A DNA stretch of 64,000 nucleotides from [Clostridium] innocuum (GTDB lineage: Bacteria; Bacillota_I; Bacilli_A; Erysipelotrichales; Erysipelotrichaceae): assembly GCA_012317185.1 (NCBI GenBank), contig CP048838.1, positions 1,240,001-1,304,000 on the forward strand, given 5' to 3'. Under the pieces are notes generated by a model. That model was not told the origin of the DNA. It saw only the letters and a program-made list of their open reading frames with translations, and did no database searches. Below are positions 60,284 through 64,000 of the stretch, one piece after another (the first letter of the stretch is position 1; each line of letters starts with the position of its first letter). Both the position numbers and the translations under genes were made by a program.

Positions 60284-60983
60284 AATACGTGTATTTACTT
60301 CCGGCGCACTCCTTGCATTTGCCTGCTATTGTGTGCTGTTTGATAGAAATCTGCCCTTTTCGCTTCCTTTCCCTGTTTATGCTGCCGCGTTTCTTTACTT
60401 TAGCGTGTTTCCGATAAAGGATATGCTGTCTTTCTGCAATACCACCTTGTATAAAGGTCGGCAGTTTCAGAAAAATTATGAGGCCGGGGAGGAATCCATG
60501 CAGGTGCTTTTCACGGAAAAACGCAGCTATGACCGGCGTGCTGCCGGCGCAATGTTGTTCTGGCTGACCTTTCTCGCTATCCCCGGCTATCTGTACTGTA
60601 ACGGTCTTCTCGATCGGATCTGGATATTCCTCCTGTTTACTCTCTCCAATTTTTCTGTATTCTTCGCCATATTCGGCTGGTGCCCGTTTCATTCCATCTT
60701 CATTCGTCCGGACTGCTGTATGGAATGCAGAATCTACAACTGGGACTCCTTCTTCCAATACAGCTTTCTGATCTTCTTTCCCAATGTATTCACCCTCACA
60801 CTGGTTCTGCTCGGTGTGCTGTCCCTGATAGTTTGGGAAATTCGACATGCACTGCATCCGGAGCGCTTTTACAAATGCAGCAATGCACGTCTTACCTGTG
60901 AAAACTGTGACCTTGACGGCTGCCGAAAACACAAGAAAAAACTGTTTCATAAGACGCTGAAAGAAGAATATAGAAACAAATGA
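60273..60983 (+). CDS. Hypothetical membrane protein with Cys-rich tail
   Basis: 236 residues. Four to five membrane helices (for example VFTSGALLAFACYCVLF, IWIFLLFTLSNFSVFFAIF, FLIFFPNVFTLTLVLLGVL). The cytoplasmic tail has CSNARLTCENCDLDGCRKH, which could bind a metal, and PDCCMECR is in the middle. I do not recognise the family. The start (ATG ATG at 60273/60276) overlaps the flavodoxin gene end by about ten bases, so it is the third gene of the TetR-controlled operon. Frame upstream of 60273 lies within the flavodoxin gene and is not expected to be translated. Confidence 0.7.
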   Translation: MMNRIRVFTSGALLAFACYCVLFDRNLPFSLPFPVYAAAFLYFSVFPIKDMLSFCNTTLYKGRQFQKNYEAGEESMQVLFTEKRSYDRRAAGAMLFWLTFLAIPGYLYCNGLLDRIWIFLLFTLSNFSVFFAIFGWCPFHSIFIRPDCCMECRIYNWDSFFQYSFLIFFPNVFTLTLVLLGVLSLIVWEIRHALHPERFYKCSNARLTCENCDLDGCRKHKKKLFHKTLKEEYRNK

Positions 60984-61121
60984 ATGGATAACGCTGCTGT
61001 AAAGGATCAAAAGGTCATAAAACAGCCGGGTATTTTTGGATTATCAAAATCTGCTCTTGACGAAGCAGCATCGTGTGAGTATCATAAATACTAGCATTTA
61101 AAAAGGGAGAGTAGAAATTTT

Positions 61122-62474
61122 ATGGAGGTAGCGGAATCAAAGAATTTAATGACAGAGGGAACGATATGGAAGAAAATCATATTCTTCGCCCTTCCCCTGT
61201 TTTTGGGAAATCTGTTTCAACAGCTGTATAATACAGCGGATTCATTGATTGTAGGAAATTTTCTCGGCAGCAATGCACTGGCTGCCGTCAGCTCGTCGGG
61301 AAATCTCATCTTTCTGATGGTCGGCTTTTTCAACGGTATCGCAATCGGTGCAGGGGTTGTGATTGCCCGTTATTTTGGAGCCAGAGATATCGACAATATG
61401 CAACGGGCGATTCATACAACAGTCGCCTTCGGTCTTGTTTCCAGTTTGATTCTAACGGTGCTCGGCGTACTTCTGGCACCTCAGATTCTGATCTGGATGG
61501 ATACACCGGCGAATGTTCTGCCGCAGTCGGTAACCTATTTCCGCATTTATTTTATGGGCTCTCTGGGGCTTGTCATGTACAACATCTTTGTGGGCATCCT
61601 GCAGGCGGTAGGTGACAGTAGACATCCGCTGAATTATCTAATCATTTCATCAATTATCAATATCGTGCTGGACATCGTATTGATCGTTGTCTTTCACATG
61701 GGGGTTGGCTCTGCGGCCTTTGCGACGATTCTTTCGCAATTCGTCAGTGCATTTCTGTGTATGAACCGGCTGCTGCGGACAAAGGACAGCTATCGGCTTT
61801 CCCTGCGCAAAATTCGCTTTCACAAAGATATGCTCGCACTGATTATCCGCTATGGTCTGCCAAGCGGTCTTCAGAATTCCATCATCGCCATCGCCAACGT
61901 GGTCGTGCAATCCAATATCAACGGCTTTGGGGAAATGGCAATGGCCGGATGCGGAGCCTATTCAAAAATCGAGGGGTTTGCGTTTTTGCCAATTACCAGC
62001 TTCACCATGGCACTGACAACCTTTGTCGGTCAGAACCTGGGGGCACGTCAATACGAACGTACGAAAAAGGGCGCAAAATTCGGTATGCTGTGCTCCATGG
62101 CGATTGCAGAGGTGATCGGAATTGTCATTTTTCTGGGGGCACCGCTATTGACAGCTGCCTTTAACAATGATCCGCAGGTGGTAATGTTTGGAACCGAGAG
62201 AGCCAGAACCTCGGCAATGTTCTTCTTCCTGCTGGCTTATTCACACTGCATATCCGCCATACTGCGCGGTGCCGGAAAATCCATGGTACCAATGATTGTC
62301 ATGCTGCTGTTCTGGTGTGTGGTGCGAGTGACCTTTTTAACGGTTATGATTCACTTTTTGAATGATATCGCCGTTGTATACTGGGTATATCCGCTGACAT
62401 GGTCCTTAAGCTCCATCGCCTTCTTCCTATATTATCGTAAGGTGAACTGGATGCATGCGTTCGAGGCGGCCTGA
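61122..62474 (+). CDS. MATE family efflux transporter
   Basis: 450 residues with 12 predicted membrane helices in two similar halves. Typical segments are GTIWKKIIFFALPLFLGNLF, QLYNTADSLIVGNFLGSNAL, YFRIYFMGSLGLVMYNIFVG and QNLGARQYERTKKGAK. MATE proteins export cationic drugs and metabolites with sodium or protons. The start follows AAAGGGAGAGTAGAAATTTT. It may be a distant member of the preceding TetR operon (138-base gap) or separate. Confidence 0.93.
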   Translation: MEVAESKNLMTEGTIWKKIIFFALPLFLGNLFQQLYNTADSLIVGNFLGSNALAAVSSSGNLIFLMVGFFNGIAIGAGVVIARYFGARDIDNMQRAIHTTVAFGLVSSLILTVLGVLLAPQILIWMDTPANVLPQSVTYFRIYFMGSLGLVMYNIFVGILQAVGDSRHPLNYLIISSIINIVLDIVLIVVFHMGVGSAAFATILSQFVSAFLCMNRLLRTKDSYRLSLRKIRFHKDMLALIIRYGLPSGLQNSIIAIANVVVQSNINGFGEMAMAGCGAYSKIEGFAFLPITSFTMALTTFVGQNLGARQYERTKKGAKFGMLCSMAIAEVIGIVIFLGAPLLTAAFNNDPQVVMFGTERARTSAMFFFLLAYSHCISAILRGAGKSMVPMIVMLLFWCVVRVTFLTVMIHFLNDIAVVYWVYPLTWSLSSIAFFLYYRKVNWMHAFEAA

Positions 62475-62984
62475 GACACACACACTTGTTTCCAACCGGA
62501 AGGCCTGTATGCGCGTCATAGTAGCTATGACATTTTTCGCTAGTTGCAGGATAGGAGTTCAAAATATTTGCCTTTTAATTCCAAACGGCTTCAAAAAACG
62601 CTTCAAATCCGGGCATGATGACATACTGAGCTGAAAAGACTTTACAGAGATGAACATACATATTGAATGAAGGAACAGGTAACCTGCATGCGGGCACGCT
62701 GTTCTTTTTATATGCGGTTTTTATAACATTAAGGAAGCATACAGCTGTAGGGCAAAGAATACAGCGGCTTTTGCTTCATGCGATATCTGCCGAGAACGTA
62801 CGGTGAAATATGAAATTGCCTGTTCGCTATTGACAGGGAGCAGCTACAAACGGATAACGCCCCATCGATTAGGAAGCTGACAAAATTCTTTTCTTTTTTC
62901 CTCAGAACTCTTATAATGAAAAGAGCAGCTCAGAAAGAACAACAATACGTGATGCTTTACGCTGGATACTATGAAAGAAGTGAA
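62475..62984. other. Intergenic region: MATE terminator and promoter of TetM-like gene
   Basis: After the terminator at 62673-62709 there is TTGACA (62830-62835), 17 bases, GATAAC (62853-62858), and a second possible -10, TATAAT (62912-62917). No gene is seen. The leader of the GTPase gene would be about 70-120 bases. Confidence 0.45.
62673..62709 (+). terminator. Terminator after MATE gene
   Basis: GAACAG (62673-62678) and CTGTTC (62699-62704) form the outer stem, with an inner CCTGC/GCGGG-type stem, followed by five T. Confidence 0.8.
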
Positions 62985-64000
62985 ATGATGAACAATATAA
63001 ATATCGGAATGCTGGCACATGTGGATGCCGGCAAAACAACGCTGTCGGAAAGTCTGCTGTATGTGTCCGGGAGTATTCGTCAGCTGGGACGGGTGGACCA
63101 TGGAAATGCCTTTCTGGATTATGATGCACAGGAAAAGGATCGCGGTATCACGATTTATGCCAAGCAGGCAATCTTTGACTGGAAGGATACACGCATTACC
63201 CTGCTGGATACACCGGGACATGTGGATTTTTCCGCAGAAATGGAGCGGGTGCTTCAGGTGCTGGACTATGCAGTGGTGATCATCAATGCACTGGATGGCA
63301 TACAGTCCCATACGGAAACGATCTGGAAGCTGTTGCAGCACTATCATGTTCCTGCACTCGTATTTGTGAATAAGATGGATGTCAGCCATACAGAGCGCAC
63401 ACAGATCATGGAGGATTTGAAACGGCATCTGGATGAGCATTGTGTGGATGTTACCCTGCAGGATGAAGCATGTCAGGAGCAGCTGGCCATGTGCAGTGAT
63501 GAATTGCTGGAAAGCTATATGGAAACAGGAGGAATTACCGATGAGCAGCTGGCGGATGCGGTTGCGCAGCGAACCATCTTTCCCTGCTGCTTCGGCTCTG
63601 CACTGAAAATGGAAGGAATTCAGGAATTTCTTGATATGTTAAACTCCTGTACAAAGGCTCCGGCATATCCGGAAGCATTTGGTGCCCGGATATTTAAAAT
63701 CAGTCGGGATGAGAATGGAAACCGTCTGACGCATATGAAAATCACCGGCGGCAGTCTCAAGGTAAAAACGAAGCTTGCGGAGGATGAAAAGGTCGATCAG
63801 ATTCGTCTGTACTCCGGAACCCGTTATCAGCTTTGCGAGGAGGCATGCAGCGGCTGTGTATGTGCAGTAAAGGGATTGACCGATTTTCATGCAGGAGATG
63901 GTCTTGGCTTTGAAAGGAGTCGGCAGGAGGTTCAGCTTACCTCGTTTATGAATTATCGTGTGCAGCTTCCAACGGGCTGTGATCCCTTTGTCATGCTGAA
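62985..64000 (+). CDS. TetM/EF-G-like translational GTPase, N-terminal part (runs off right edge)
   Basis: 338 residues are visible. GTPase motifs: G1 AHVDAGKTTLSE, G2 region RGITIYAKQ, G3 DTPGHVDFSAEMERVL, G4 NKMD and G5 FGSALK. The start of domain II follows (FKISRDENGNRLTHMKITGG). The combination resembles TetM-type ribosomal protection proteins and their chromosomal relatives rather than EF-G itself (NIGMLAHVDAGKTTLSESLL). The domain IV tip that removes tetracycline is beyond the window, so resistance is not proven. Two ATG codons (62985, 62988) are possible; GAAAGAAGTGA precedes both. Confidence 0.88.
   Translation, partial: MMNNINIGMLAHVDAGKTTLSESLLYVSGSIRQLGRVDHGNAFLDYDAQEKDRGITIYAKQAIFDWKDTRITLLDTPGHVDFSAEMERVLQVLDYAVVIINALDGIQSHTETIWKLLQHYHVPALVFVNKMDVSHTERTQIMEDLKRHLDEHCVDVTLQDEACQEQLAMCSDELLESYMETGGITDEQLADAVAQRTIFPCCFGSALKMEGIQEFLDMLNSCTKAPAYPEAFGARIFKISRDENGNRLTHMKITGGSLKVKTKLAEDEKVDQIRLYSGTRYQLCEEACSGCVCAVKGLTDFHAGDGLGFERSRQEVQLTSFMNYRVQLPTGCDPFVML

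Overview
The window is a 64 kb piece of a Firmicutes chromosome of moderate G+C. Close AGGAGG-type Shine-Dalgarno sites, a guanine-class riboswitch, LytTR and GHKL regulators, a CnaB-type surface protein with a sorting signal and the general gene content suggest the class Erysipelotrichia. A gut organism such as [Clostridium] innocuum is my best guess, but this is an inference, not something the sequence proves. No rRNA or tRNA gene was seen. One protein gene runs off each end: a CorA-like transporter on the left and a TetM-like GTPase on the right.

Left part (1-23.6 kb): mostly core or housekeeping genes in short operons. These are a Nudix-GNAT fusion, a DJ-1/PfpI protein, and an AGCS symporter with glycerate kinase. 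Next comes a metal-resistance cluster (ArsR/CadC-like sensor with a clear promoter and operator, a methyltransferase, and a His-rich P1B ATPase). A thioredoxin-like lipoprotein, a Cys-rich FMN-dependent hydroxyacid oxidase with a short pyrophosphatase-like protein, a DUF4358 lipoprotein, a YihY membrane protein, a 23S rRNA uridine methyltransferase and an amidohydrolase follow. The stretch ends with an EAL protein carrying a degenerate GGDEF domain, a toroid-fold hypothetical, an S9 peptidase and a rubredoxin-glutamate synthase fusion.

Middle (23.6-29.7 kb): a CRISPR array of 10 repeats with a type I-C-like repeat read on the minus strand, with an A+T-rich leader on its right but no cas gene in the window. 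It is followed by an aminotransferase/peptidase E pair, a purine permease behind a guanine-type riboswitch, and guaA.

Accessory island (29.9-39.7 kb): more A+T-rich and full of damaged genes. It holds a truncated XRE regulator and a truncated SF1 helicase lying head to head across a probable deletion scar, a MerR regulator with a TrmO-like gene behind a textbook 19-bp-spacer MerR promoter, an acidic hypothetical, a frameshifted archaeo-eukaryotic primase/SF2 helicase/PLD-like protein (TOTE conflict-system type), and a decayed SWIM zinc-finger gene. This decaying conflict locus is the most likely place for little-described biology in the window.

Right part (39.8-64 kb): a small MGMT-family protein, a HAD phosphatase, and an FtsX-type ABC transporter with a TetR regulator. 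A LytTR/GHKL two-component system sits before two ABC exporters, with a LytTR-like direct repeat in front of the exporters. Then come a CnaB surface protein, an IS200/IS605 element with tnpA and tnpB, a PurF homologue that lacks the N-terminal nucleophilic cysteine, a TetR-flavodoxin-membrane protein operon with two matching operators, a MATE exporter and the 5' part of a TetM-like GTPase.
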